64,000 nucleotides of DNA, from NCBI GenBank assembly GCA_025357755.1, contig JANXOP010000273.1:1-64000 (forward strand), read 5' to 3'. Source of the stretch: Kofleriaceae bacterium (lineage in GTDB: Bacteria > Myxococcota_A > Polyangia > Haliangiales > Haliangiaceae). The first letter of the stretch is position 1, and each line of letters opens with the position of its first letter. A program made the translations under genes and the position numbers. Of the stretch, positions 52,054 through 60,618 are shown in pieces. The notes under the pieces were generated by a model. The model saw only the letters and a list, made by a program, of their open reading frames with translations, was not told where the DNA came from and made no database searches.

Positions 52054-53943
52054 ATGGAGCGCTGGGCGGAAGCGAACTGGGTGTACCTGCAAGGCGAGAT
52101 GGCGCGCGTCGTCGCTGCGATGGAGCGGGCGATGGCAAGCCAGCCAGTGACCCTGGATCCACCGACAACAATTCCACGCGAGCTGATCGATCGAGCGCCC
52201 GCGATCGTGGCGCTCGCGCGCAGCTTTGGCTTGTCGAGCTTCGAACGCGCCATCGTGCTCGCGGGTGCAGCAGCCGAGCTCGTACCGGACTTCGCGAAGC
52301 GCGTGGGCATGCCCTGGCCGGTGCTCCGACTCGCGCTCGCGGCCTTCACGAACGGCGAGCCAATGGCGCTCGCACCGAGCGGACGGTTGCGCGCACACCG
52401 GCTGATCAGCATCGGCGAAGCGCTGCCGCTATTCTCGGCTCCGCTGACCCTCGACGAAGCGGTGTTGCACGCTCTCATGGGATCGACGGCGCTCGATGGT
52501 CGACTCGCGACCGCGATGCGCGAGATCGAGCCCACCAACGAAGCCGCGCGGCACGAGCTGATCGAGCGCATCGTTGCTACGTGTAGCCGCGCGAGCGAAA
52601 GCTTGCTGGTCGGGCTGGTCGGATGCTCGGAGGGCGACCGTCAGGCGGTCGCGGCCGCGGCGTGCTCCGCGCTCGGAAAGCGCCTGTTCCGCTTACGCGC
52701 CGCGGATCTTCCGCTCGACCCCTTCGGGCGCGCGTCGCTCCGCGAACGCTGGGAGCGCGAGCGCCGCTTGCATCCGTTCGTGTTGCTCGTCGAGCTCGAC
52801 CGCGACACGGCGCCCGAGGTGCTGCGCGCGACCGCGGCGCTGCTCGCCGATCTCGGTGGACTCGCGTTCGTCTCGAGTCACCAGCCGGTCTGGATCTCGC
52901 GCGCGAGCTACGCGAGCTTCGAGCTTCACGTCGCGCCGCGCGAACAGCGTCTCAAACGGCTCCGCAGCGCGCTCGGCCCGCACGATGCGGATCTCGAGCC
53001 CACCCTCGAGCAGATCACGACCCAGTTCACGCTCGGTAGCGATGCGATGTCACGCGCGTGTCTCGCGGCGGAGGCCGGTGCGGGAACGCGCGCGGACCGG
53101 CTGTGGAACGCGTGCCGCGTGCAAGCTCGTCCACACCTCGACGATATCGCGCGTCGGATCGAACCGCGCGCGACCTGGGACGACCTCGTGCTGCCGGCGA
53201 GTACCATGACGCAGCTCCGCGAGCTCTCGAGTCACATCCGCAATCGCACGCAGGTGCTGGAGCGCTGGGGATTTGCCGCGCGGTCACAGCGCGGGCTCGG
53301 CACGGGTGCGCTGTTCGCCGGCGCGAGCGGCACCGGCAAGACGTTCGCCGCCGAGGTGCTCGCACACGAGGCCCGGCTCGACCTCTATCACCTGGACCTG
53401 AGTCAGCTGGTCAACAAGTACATCGGCGAGACCGAGAAGAACCTGCGGCGCGTGTTCGATGCGGCCGAGGACTCCGGTGCGATCTTGTTGTTCGACGAGG
53501 CCGACTCGCTTTTCGGCAAACGCGGTGAGGTCGACAAGGGAACCGATCGCTACGCGAATCTCGAGGTCAGCTACCTACTCCAGCGCATGGAGCAGTACCG
53601 CGGCCTCGCGATCCTCACGACCAATCAGCGGGACGCGATCGACAATGCGTTCGTGCGCCGCTTGCGCTGCATCGTGAATTTTCCATTTCCGGATGTCGCC
53701 GAGCGATACGGAATGTGGCAGCGCGCGTTCCCATCGGAAGCGCCGAGTCACGGAATCGATGCGAGCAAGCTCGCGCGGCTCAAACTTCCCGGCGGCAACA
53801 TTCGTAGTATCGCGCTGAACGCTGCCTACCTGGCCGCAGAAGTCGGCGAGCCGATCTCGATGCGCCACCTGCTCAGCGCATCGCGTTCGGAGTACGCGAA
53901 GATCGAGCGGCCGTTTCCCGAAAGCGACGTCACCGGCTGGTGA
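52054..53943 (+). CDS. Tandem-AAA+ ATPase, eCIS-associated (Afp15-like), second copy
   Basis: 629 aa from ATG 52054 (MERWAEANWVYLQGEM). N-terminal helical domain (1-180), a degenerate first AAA module without a proper P-loop (GLVGCSEGDR near 187), and a full second AAA+ module: Walker A GASGTGKT (423-430), Walker B ILLFDEAD (477-484), sensor-1 TTN (522-524), Arg finger RR (535-536). It belongs to the same family as the gene at 2489 and lies next to the eCIS operon, so it is the likely assembly ATPase of this particle. It is divergent from the effector and overlaps the end of the Lgt-like gene by 14 bases. Confidence 0.88.
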   Translation: MERWAEANWVYLQGEMARVVAAMERAMASQPVTLDPPTTIPRELIDRAPAIVALARSFGLSSFERAIVLAGAAAELVPDFAKRVGMPWPVLRLALAAFTNGEPMALAPSGRLRAHRLISIGEALPLFSAPLTLDEAVLHALMGSTALDGRLATAMREIEPTNEAARHELIERIVATCSRASESLLVGLVGCSEGDRQAVAAAACSALGKRLFRLRAADLPLDPFGRASLRERWERERRLHPFVLLVELDRDTAPEVLRATAALLADLGGLAFVSSHQPVWISRASYASFELHVAPREQRLKRLRSALGPHDADLEPTLEQITTQFTLGSDAMSRACLAAEAGAGTRADRLWNACRVQARPHLDDIARRIEPRATWDDLVLPASTMTQLRELSSHIRNRTQVLERWGFAARSQRGLGTGALFAGASGTGKTFAAEVLAHEARLDLYHLDLSQLVNKYIGETEKNLRRVFDAAEDSGAILLFDEADSLFGKRGEVDKGTDRYANLEVSYLLQRMEQYRGLAILTTNQRDAIDNAFVRRLRCIVNFPFPDVAERYGMWQRAFPSEAPSHGIDASKLARLKLPGGNIRSIALNAAYLAAEVGEPISMRHLLSASRSEYAKIERPFPESDVTGW

Positions 53944-54952
53944 GCGCGCTCGCTGGCACGATCACGTGGAAGACACCCTCCCGTGATCCCGCGACGACGT
54001 CGGGTTGCGCGAAGAGGTCGGCCGCGAGCCCGCGCGCCTCGCGGAGCGACAGGCTCGGATGGCGCCACACGATATCGATCGTCTGGTCGTCAAGCTCGTG
54101 AGTCGAGACCTCGAGTCCACGACTCGTCACGCATGCAGTCCGCATCGCGTGCGCGCGCTCGAGCTCGTCGAGGTGTCGCGGCTGGCGGAGCCCGATGCGC
54201 CGAGATCGAATCGCGACAGCGAGCCCAGCCAGCCCGAGCGCGCATGCTCCTGCGATCGACCCGAGATCTCGGCATGCGATCGCCACGGCACCCGCGCTGG
54301 CCAGCGCGATCCACTGGGCTTCACTCAGCCCGTGCCAGTACGGGCGACCGGAGTCTCCGCGCGCGAGCTCCAGCGCGAACCGGACGAGCGCGTATCCCTC
54401 GACGAACACGGCCGTTGCCGTACCCGGCATCGTCGTGATCACGAGCACCGCGCAGATGATCGCCAGCGCCGCGCTCGCCGCGGCCTCGAGGAGCTGGATC
54501 GGGAACAGCGCGCGATCGATCCAACGCTTCGGAAACCCTAGACGTGCGTGCTCGTGCCCGTAGCGTACGCCGAAGCGTGCGGGACGGCCGTGACAGCACG
54601 CGACGTGATAACAGCCGACCCGACCGAATGCGTTGAAGGTCGCGATCAGGGTGATCACCAGATCCGAGACCTGCCAGACTGCGCGACCCGAGACGATCGC
54701 TATCGCCGTAGGTACGAACCACGCCGCGAAGGCCGCCTGATAGAAGACGATCTGCTCGAAACCAAGCATCGCTCGCGCGATCGTGACGGCGAACCAGAAC
54801 CCGAACGGCGGCGCGACGATCGCGATTGCGCGCTCGGTGGGTCGGCCGCCCGCGACCGCCGAGGTGATACCGACGCCGACGGAGCCGGTGAGGTATCCCA
54901 TCAGTCCGAGCACCGTGTAGGTACTCCACCCTCCGATCGTCGGCCGCGGCAC
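53930..54952 (-). CDS. Lgt-like prolipoprotein diacylglyceryl transferase family membrane protein
   Basis: 340 aa from a GTG at 54952. Several hydrophobic segments (GLMGYLTGSVGVGITSAVAG, IAIVAPPFGFWFAVTIARAM, AAFAAWFVPTAIAIVSG, AAASAALAIICAVLVITTMP) surround the Lgt-type motif FNAFGRVGCYHVACCHGRPA with FGVRYGHEHARLGFP and a following FPIQLLEA. True Lgt also has the HGGL motif, which I cannot see. It is therefore a homologue whose acyl-transfer activity is unproven. A soluble C-terminal domain of about 90 residues follows. It is convergent with the ATPase. Confidence 0.8.
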   Translation of the reverse strand: MPRPTIGGWSTYTVLGLMGYLTGSVGVGITSAVAGGRPTERAIAIVAPPFGFWFAVTIARAMLGFEQIVFYQAAFAAWFVPTAIAIVSGRAVWQVSDLVITLIATFNAFGRVGCYHVACCHGRPARFGVRYGHEHARLGFPKRWIDRALFPIQLLEAAASAALAIICAVLVITTMPGTATAVFVEGYALVRFALELARGDSGRPYWHGLSEAQWIALASAGAVAIACRDLGSIAGACALGLAGLAVAIRSRRIGLRQPRHLDELERAHAMRTACVTSRGLEVSTHELDDQTIDIVWRHPSLSLREARGLAADLFAQPDVVAGSREGVFHVIVPASALTSR

Positions 54953-55066
54953 TCAGGTCTTCTTCCGCACGCGGCAGATTCTAGTTTCCGTCTCGCTCGG
55001 TGTCGACCTGATAGACCTGCGCCTTCGTCGCGCAGGACCGCTGACCAGCGTCGTCCCGCTCGCGCG

Positions 55067-55801
55067 TCACAGTTGCGCGAGTCCGCCGTCGACGGCGACC
55101 TCACTGCCGGTCATGAAGCTGCTGTCCGACGACGCGAGAAAGGCGGCCACCGCTCCGATCTCCGACGGCTCGGCCATGCGTTGCAGCGGAGTCAACGAGG
55201 CGTAGATCTTCTGGCCCTCTTCGCCGAGCGCGGCCTTCGCGAGCTCGGTCGCCGTCGCGCCGGGCGACAGCACGTTGACCCGAATGCCGGTGCCCTTGAG
55301 ATCCTCCGCCCAGGTCCGCGCGAGGTTGCGCACGGCCGCCTTGCTCGCGCTGTACGCGGTCATTCCCGGGGCGCCCGTGGTGCCAGCGCTCGAGCCGGTC
55401 AGGATGATCGAGCCGCCCTTGCCCATCAGCGGCAGCGCCTGCTGAATCGTGAAGATCGTGCCCTTCACATTGGTGTCGAAGGTCTCGTCGATGTGCTCGG
55501 GGGTGATCTTGCCGAGCGCGAGCTGGCTTCCGGCGCCGGCATTGGCGAACACGATGTCGAGGCTTCCGCGCTCCGCCTTCACCGCCGCGTAGAGCCGGTC
55601 GAGGTCGCCCAGCTCGGAGACCGAACCCTTGATCGCACGAACCTCGGGTCCGAGCTTGGCCAGCGCTGCGTCGAGCGCCTCCCGGCGCCGGCCAAAGATG
55701 AAGACGAAGGCCCCCTCCTCGATGAAGCGCTTGGCTGCTGCGAGGCCGATGCCGGTTGCTCCGCCGGTGATCACGGCAGTCTTTCCAGTAAGTCTTGTCA
55801 T
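55067..55801 (-). CDS. Short-chain dehydrogenase/reductase
   Basis: 244 aa. Classical SDR: cofactor motif TGGATGIG (12-19), NAGAGS (87-92), catalytic Ser137, Tyr150 and Lys154 (YSASK), and the usual GIRVNVLSPGA stretch. It is an NAD(P)-dependent oxidoreductase of unknown substrate, resembling FabG-type reductases. It lies 68 bases after the LysR gene on the same strand and is probably its target. Confidence 0.92.
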   Translation of the reverse strand: MTRLTGKTAVITGGATGIGLAAAKRFIEEGAFVFIFGRRREALDAALAKLGPEVRAIKGSVSELGDLDRLYAAVKAERGSLDIVFANAGAGSQLALGKITPEHIDETFDTNVKGTIFTIQQALPLMGKGGSIILTGSSAGTTGAPGMTAYSASKAAVRNLARTWAEDLKGTGIRVNVLSPGATATELAKAALGEEGQKIYASLTPLQRMAEPSEIGAVAAFLASSDSSFMTGSEVAVDGGLAQL

Positions 55802-55859
55802 GCCCTCAAGCTACGCATCTCCACGTCTCGTGAAAACAAGCGGATCGCACACGCAGCCA

Positions 55860-55872
55860 TAAGTAAAACTTA
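55860..55872. promoter_or_regulatory. Candidate LysR-box (T-N11-A)
   Basis: TAAGT-AAA-ACTTA is a perfect 5-bp inverted repeat in T-N11-A form. It sits 59 bases upstream of the SDR start and just at the end of the LysR gene. AT-rich in a GC-rich setting. Confidence 0.4.
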
Positions 55873-56784
55873 CGGATGTTTGTGGCGCTTCGTGGCCATC
55901 TCGCGCGCGAGATCGACGAACGCCCGGAGCGGTGGCGACAGGTTCACGCGGCTCGGGAAATAAAGGTACAGGCCGGGTAACGTCGTCGCGTACGGCTCGA
56001 GCACGAGCTGGAGCTCGCCGCGTGCGACTTCGTCGGCGACCAGCGCCTCCATCGAGTAGAGCATCCCGGCGCCGGACACGGCGAGGCTCTTCGAGAGCTC
56101 GAAGCTGTTCGTCGTGGTCGGACCCTCGACGACGATCTTCCACGTCTTCTTCCCGCGCTCGAACTTCCAGTGCATCGGCTCGCGGCTCAGCGGCCAGCGC
56201 GAGTTGATGCACACGTGCTTCTGCAGATCGGGCGGCGTCTGCGGCGTGCCGTGCTTCGCGAAGTACGCGGGCGCGCCCGCGACGACCAGCTTCGACGCGC
56301 CGGTCAGTTGCACGTGCACCATGTCCCGGTTGATCGTCTCGATGATCCGGATACCCGCGTCGTAGCCCTCCGCGATAGCATCGACGAACCGGTCTTCGAC
56401 GCGCACCTCGATCTCGACGCCGGGATGGCGCTCCATGAACACCGGCAAGAGCCTCGCGAGCGGTTGCGAGACCGCGATCATCGGCACCGTCAACCGCAGC
56501 GCGCCCGTGATCGCGCCGTCCTTCGCGGTGACGGACTTCAGCGACTCGAGCGCGAGGTCGACCGCGGGACCGGCCGCGCGTAGCAACCGCTCGCCCGCTG
56601 CGGTCGGCGCGACGCTGCGCGACGAGCGCGCGAGCAGGCTCACGCCAAGCTTGGTCTCCAGCTGCTTCACCGACTGGCTCAGCGCCGAGCTCGAGATGCC
56701 CATCTCGCGCGCTGCGGCCGCGAAGCTGCGCCGCCGCGCTACCGCGAGGAACGCGTTCAAGCTGTTCAGCGGCGTGTACGCCAT
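55870..56784 (-). CDS. LysR-type transcriptional regulator
   Basis: 304 aa. N-terminal winged helix-turn-helix: LNSLNAFLAVARRRSFAAAA, REMGISSSALSQSVKQLETK, VSLLARSSRSVAPTAAGERL. The effector-binding region is of normal length and has the substrate-pocket strands of the group (GALRLTVPMIAVSQPLARLL). The SDR gene follows 68 bases downstream, a common local regulator arrangement. The C-terminus is polar and ends with KRHKHP. Confidence 0.92.
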   Translation of the reverse strand: MAYTPLNSLNAFLAVARRRSFAAAAREMGISSSALSQSVKQLETKLGVSLLARSSRSVAPTAAGERLLRAAGPAVDLALESLKSVTAKDGAITGALRLTVPMIAVSQPLARLLPVFMERHPGVEIEVRVEDRFVDAIAEGYDAGIRIIETINRDMVHVQLTGASKLVVAGAPAYFAKHGTPQTPPDLQKHVCINSRWPLSREPMHWKFERGKKTWKIVVEGPTTTNSFELSKSLAVSGAGMLYSMEALVADEVARGELQLVLEPYATTLPGLYLYFPSRVNLSPPLRAFVDLAREMATKRHKHP

Positions 56785-56857
56785 TGATGCGTCGTTCTAC
56801 ACCATCGGCGACGTTGCATCGCTGCTTCGCTTCGACTCGAACAGGAGTCGCGCGCGC

Positions 56858-57772
56858 TCACGCGAAGTAGTGGCGTTCCGCGAGATCAGCGAGCAGGCCC
56901 GGGTGCTCCGGTTGCCATCCGAGAAGCGCTCGCGTGCGCTCGCTCGAGGTCGGGTTGTTGACCTGCGCGAAGTGGGCCATCGCGCCGATGTACTGCGGAG
57001 CTTCTGCCGCGGTGATGCTCCTGGTGGGGACGCCGAGTCCCTTGCCGATGGCGTCCGCGATCGCGCGGAAGGCGACGCCTTCGTCGGCGACGCCGTGCAG
57101 CCGGGTGCCTGCTGGCGCCGATTCGAGCGCGAGACGGTAGAGCCGCGCGGCGTCGAGCGTGTGGACTGCAGGCCAGACATTGATGCCTTCGCCGAGATAG
57201 GCCGAGAAGCCATTCTTGCGCGCCGCCGCGATGAACATCGGCACGAAACCGTGATGATCGAGCGAGCTGTGCACCGTCGGAGCCAGGCGAATCACCGAGG
57301 ACCGCACGCCCTGCTGGGCGAGCGCGATGACCGCGTTCTCGCCGTCGACGCGTGGCCCGCCCGGCAGCACGTCTTCCTCGGTACCAGTGCGCGTGATGCC
57401 ACCGAAGAGCGCCAGCTGCGCGGTTCCCGAGGTATTGACGAACGGCTTGTTCGTGCCTGCGAGCGCCTCGCCGATCATCTTGACGACGTGCGTGTCGTGC
57501 TCGGCCGCTTTCACGAAGCCGTCGGGCGTGCCGCCGAAGGCGAGGTCGTGCTTGTAGCCGAGATGGATGACGCCTTCGGCGCCTCTGGCCGCGGCGACGA
57601 GCCCCGCGATGTCATCGAGATCGCCGCGCAAGGGCTCGGCGCCAGCCGCCTTGATCTTGTCGGCCGACGCGTCCGATCGCGCGAGTCCGATGACGTGGTG
57701 CTTCGCCGCGACGAGCTCGGCGACGACTGCGGAACCGATGTGACCACTTGCTCCCGTAACAAAAACGCGCAT
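56858..57772 (-). CDS. NAD(P)-dependent SDR (NmrA/epimerase-like)
   Basis: 304 aa from ATG 57772; the longer frame to 57811 has no family support. Atypical/extended SDR: MRVFVTGASGHIGSAVVAEL (GxxGxxG at the N-terminus), then VIHLGYKHDLAFGGTPDGFV and FVNTSGTAQLALFGG. It is an NAD(P)-binding oxidoreductase or epimerase; the substrate is not evident. It is divergent from a TetR gene and shares a small promoter region with a strong inverted repeat, so it is likely the TetR target. Confidence 0.88.
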   Translation of the reverse strand: MRVFVTGASGHIGSAVVAELVAAKHHVIGLARSDASADKIKAAGAEPLRGDLDDIAGLVAAARGAEGVIHLGYKHDLAFGGTPDGFVKAAEHDTHVVKMIGEALAGTNKPFVNTSGTAQLALFGGITRTGTEEDVLPGGPRVDGENAVIALAQQGVRSSVIRLAPTVHSSLDHHGFVPMFIAAARKNGFSAYLGEGINVWPAVHTLDAARLYRLALESAPAGTRLHGVADEGVAFRAIADAIGKGLGVPTRSITAAEAPQYIGAMAHFAQVNNPTSSERTRALLGWQPEHPGLLADLAERHYFA

Positions 57773-57782
57773 GTTGCCTCCT

Positions 57783-57832
57783 GATTGCAGAACCTGAAAT
57801 AGAGATAGCACCTGAGTGCAGTCTCTGCAATC
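57783..57832. promoter_or_regulatory. Inverted repeat, probable TetR operator
   Basis: GATTGCAG (57783-57790) and CTGCAATC (57825-57832) are perfect inverted copies. A second palindrome, TGCAG-TCT-CTGCA (57817-57829), overlaps the right arm. All lie between the divergent SDR and TetR genes, where a TetR dimer would be expected to bind. Confidence 0.5.
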
Positions 57833-57869
57833 ACGATGACAGGATGTGAACTCAGCTATAGTGGCGTGC

Positions 57870-58454
57870 GTGGCGCGTTGGGGACCAAATGCGAGCGGAC
57901 GCCTGACCGAGGCGGCGATGGCGCTATTTGTCGAACGCGGCTACGACAAGACCACCGTCGGCGACATCGCGGCGCGCGCGGGGCTCACCGAGCGCACGTT
58001 CTTCAACCACTTCGCCGACAAGCGCGAGGTGCTGTTCTCGGGCTCCGATCAGTTCGTCAAGCAGATCGTCGACGCGGTTCGCGCCACGCCAAAGTCAGCA
58101 TCGCCACTCGACGCGGTGCTTGCCGGTTACGAATCGACCAGTGACATGTTCGCGGAGCGCCGGCCGTTCGCGCGCAAGCGCAGCGAGATGATCGCCGCGC
58201 ACCCGGACCTCCTGGAGCGCGAGCTCATCAAGATGATGACGCTGGCCGGTGCGATCACGAACGTGCTCGAGGAGCGCGGCACGCCTGCCTCGTCGGCGAC
58301 TCTGGCGTCGGAGACGGGCGCGGCGATCTTTCGAGTCGCCTTCGAAGCGTGGATCCACGATCCGAAGGAACACAGCCTGACCTTCCAGATGCGAGCTGCG
58401 CGCCGGCAGCTCGAGCGCGTGGTCGGTCGCGCAAAGCGCGTCGCACGGAGCTAG
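57870..58454 (+). CDS. TetR-family transcriptional regulator
   Basis: 194 aa from GTG 57870 (VARWGPNASGRLTEAAMALF), which matches the common N-terminus of this TetR subgroup; GTG 57846 and 57861 are alternatives. Helix-turn-helix YDKTTVGDIAARAGLTERTF and FNHFADKREVLF; the C-terminal helices bind an unknown ligand. It is divergent from the SDR gene, which it probably represses together with itself. Confidence 0.92.
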   Translation: MARWGPNASGRLTEAAMALFVERGYDKTTVGDIAARAGLTERTFFNHFADKREVLFSGSDQFVKQIVDAVRATPKSASPLDAVLAGYESTSDMFAERRPFARKRSEMIAAHPDLLERELIKMMTLAGAITNVLEERGTPASSATLASETGAAIFRVAFEAWIHDPKEHSLTFQMRAARRQLERVVGRAKRVARS

Positions 58455-58586
58455 GGGCGTGGCGCGGTGTTCCGAGCACGTCCAGCTCTACGGCAAAGCC
58501 GAGGCTGCAGGCCAACCCGCAGCTTCAGCTGGATCGATAGGAACTGCCTGGGCTGAACGGCATGGGCGTTGCTCTATCATTGTCGA

Positions 58587-59699
58587 ATGCAGCTTCGAGC
58601 GTGGGCGATCGCGACACTTCTCCTCGGATGTGGCTCGAATTCCCACGTCTTGCCGGATTCGGCAACGGTCGATTCTGGGGCGCGCGACGCGCCGATCGAT
58701 GCGCCGGTCGTGACGCCTTGGACCGCGCCGACCGGGGCGCTGCTCGACGGCGTCACGCTCGCCGATGGTTGGACCGACCTACGGGTTGCCTCGCCGGCGC
58801 TCGTGATCGACGGTGGCTGGACCGATTCCTTGTTCGCGACCCCCGACGGCAGGTCGCTCCTCGTCGCGTACTCGCAGGTCGATTTCTCGACCTTCTTCAT
58901 CTCGAATGGCGCGAATGCGCCGGTGACCGGCCCGATGCTCGCGGGCACGCAGCCGAGTACGTTCAAGATCTTCGAGGCCGACCTGGGCACCTCGGACTGG
59001 TCGATTGTCGCGCATCCAATCGATGCGCTCGTGGGCACCACCGCCGCGGCCTCGCCGGCGACGAACGAATCTGGTGACCTCCTGATCTTCACCGAGTTCG
59101 AGAGCAACGGTCACTCGCAGCTCTACTACTCGCAGAAGGCGAACAGTGTGTGGTCGGTGCCTGCGCACCTGGCGTTCAACAGCACGTGTAACGACGACAA
59201 CGCCAAGATCGTGGGCGAGCTCGCGTCGAGCGTGACGATCTACTTCGAATCGAATCGCGGCGACGATGCCGGAACGAGCGGCACGTGCGGCCAGCGCACG
59301 CTGTACATGACGACCTATACCGCTGCGACGAATGCGTTCTCTCCGGTCGCGAAGGTGCCCGGGATCGCGGTCGCGCAGAGCGACGACACGCAGCCGTTCC
59401 TCACCCACGACGGCTCGACGTTGATCTGGAGCGGCGTGCGCGGCATCTACGCGGTCTATGCAGCGACGAAGTCGGGCACGACGTTCGGCAACATCCACCC
59501 GATCGCGACGCCGACCGCGACGGCGCCCGTGGTCGGGAAAGTCGTCCTTCTCGGCGAGCCTTCGATCGTCGAGGTGGCCGAAGGTGAGCTGCTCTACATG
59601 ATGTGTGGCGTCGCCTCGAACGTGGGCAATGCGATGACCTATCACGATGCCGATCACCTTCAGCTCGTGCCGTGCGTCGCGCGCCGTCCACGGCTCTAG
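58587..59699 (+). CDS. PD40 beta-propeller lipoprotein
   Basis: 370 aa from ATG 58587, starting a lipoprotein signal (TLLLGC). An Asp/Ala-rich linker follows (DSATVDSGARDAPIDAP), then several PD40/WD40-like blades: TPDGRSLLVAYSQVDF, SGDLLIFTEFESNGHSQLYY, SVTIYFESNRGDDAGTSGT, THDGSTLIWSGVRGIYAVYA. Such TolB-like propellers in myxobacteria are surface or periplasmic proteins of mostly unknown role. It is convergent with the deacetylase-like gene. Confidence 0.8.
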   Translation: MQLRAWAIATLLLGCGSNSHVLPDSATVDSGARDAPIDAPVVTPWTAPTGALLDGVTLADGWTDLRVASPALVIDGGWTDSLFATPDGRSLLVAYSQVDFSTFFISNGANAPVTGPMLAGTQPSTFKIFEADLGTSDWSIVAHPIDALVGTTAAASPATNESGDLLIFTEFESNGHSQLYYSQKANSVWSVPAHLAFNSTCNDDNAKIVGELASSVTIYFESNRGDDAGTSGTCGQRTLYMTTYTAATNAFSPVAKVPGIAVAQSDDTQPFLTHDGSTLIWSGVRGIYAVYAATKSGTTFGNIHPIATPTATAPVVGKVVLLGEPSIVEVAEGELLYMMCGVASNVGNAMTYHDADHLQLVPCVARRPRL

Positions 59700-59703
59700 C
59701 GAC

Positions 59704-60444
59704 TCAATGGTCGTCGTGATGAGGGAGCGGAACCTCGGCGATGGAACGCACGAGCTGGATATGCTCGAGTACGGCCGCGTCGATCTCGGCGGTGTGGGCT
59801 CCGTAGGGATGCGCGAACGCGACCGGTTCGAAGCCATCAGCAGTTAGAATATCGATACTCGGCTGGACCTCGTCTGCGATGTACGCAGCCAGGCCGTGAT
59901 GCTCGACGTAGGTGCGGCCATTGACATGATGGACGCCGTGCGCTTCGACGCTGTTGCCGTCCGCGTACAGGACGTGGAGCTTCGCCTTCTCCTGGTCATT
60001 CCACTGGTCGTACTCCGTGACGAAGAACGTCACGTGCGCGCCGTACGTGGCCAAGAGGTCTCGCAACTCGAACCACTGATCGATCGCCCGGTCATCAAAG
60101 CTCAGACAGAGTCCGGGCTTTGCGGGGCCACCCTTCGCGAGATCTGCAAATGAATAGAAGGCCAGGCCATCGTCATGCGCGACCGAGAGGACCCGCGCGA
60201 TGGTTTCGAGCGACACCGTGACATCGGGGATATGCGCGTACACCATCGCTACCGAGCGCTGATCGGTAGCTTGGTGTAGTTCGTCGAGGAGCGGTGCGTC
60301 GTCGCTCGCATTCAGATGATCGATACTCATTGCACCGAACGAGCGCTGCCCCGTCCAGGTGAAAAAGCCATCGTCGTGCACGGTCTCGCCGCACGCTCCG
60401 AGAAAGAGAACGCTTGTCGCCACGAGCACGCGTGAACACTGCAT
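59704..60444 (-). CDS. Polysaccharide-deacetylase-like lipoprotein
   Basis: 246 aa. Lipobox FLGAC gives an acylated exported protein. NodB-like (CE4) features are the metal Asp pair in LCLSFDDRAIDQW, the His pair in SVEAHGVHHVNG and the FAHPYGAHT strand. The usual Arg motif is weak. It likely removes acetyl or similar groups from a surface polysaccharide or peptidoglycan, but substrate and activity are inferred. It is convergent with the PD40 lipoprotein gene. Confidence 0.75.
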   Translation of the reverse strand: MQCSRVLVATSVLFLGACGETVHDDGFFTWTGQRSFGAMSIDHLNASDDAPLLDELHQATDQRSVAMVYAHIPDVTVSLETIARVLSVAHDDGLAFYSFADLAKGGPAKPGLCLSFDDRAIDQWFELRDLLATYGAHVTFFVTEYDQWNDQEKAKLHVLYADGNSVEAHGVHHVNGRTYVEHHGLAAYIADEVQPSIDILTADGFEPVAFAHPYGAHTAEIDAAVLEHIQLVRSIAEVPLPHHDDH

Positions 60445-60618
60445 CGCTACCTGTATAGCCCGATGGCGCTACCGATCGCGCTGACACGCTCTCGCGACCC
60501 GGGCACGAAGGTGATGAAGTCGCGCGTCACCGCATCCAGGTCGTCGGACCGAGGCCTCGCGAGATGCGCAAATGAGAACTTAATGGGGAGGGCGACCGCG
60601 CGAACGCGATGGCGAGAA

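Noticed and set aside
27116-53943. Prophage interpretation
   Set aside because: No terminase, portal, capsid, integrase or lysis cassette; Afp15-type ATPase, DUF4255 and DUF4157 are eCIS markers.
27116-53943. Type VI secretion system interpretation
   Set aside because: No TssJ/L/M membrane complex and no ClpV; LysM, gp25 and fibre genes with a DUF4157 effector point to an extracellular particle.
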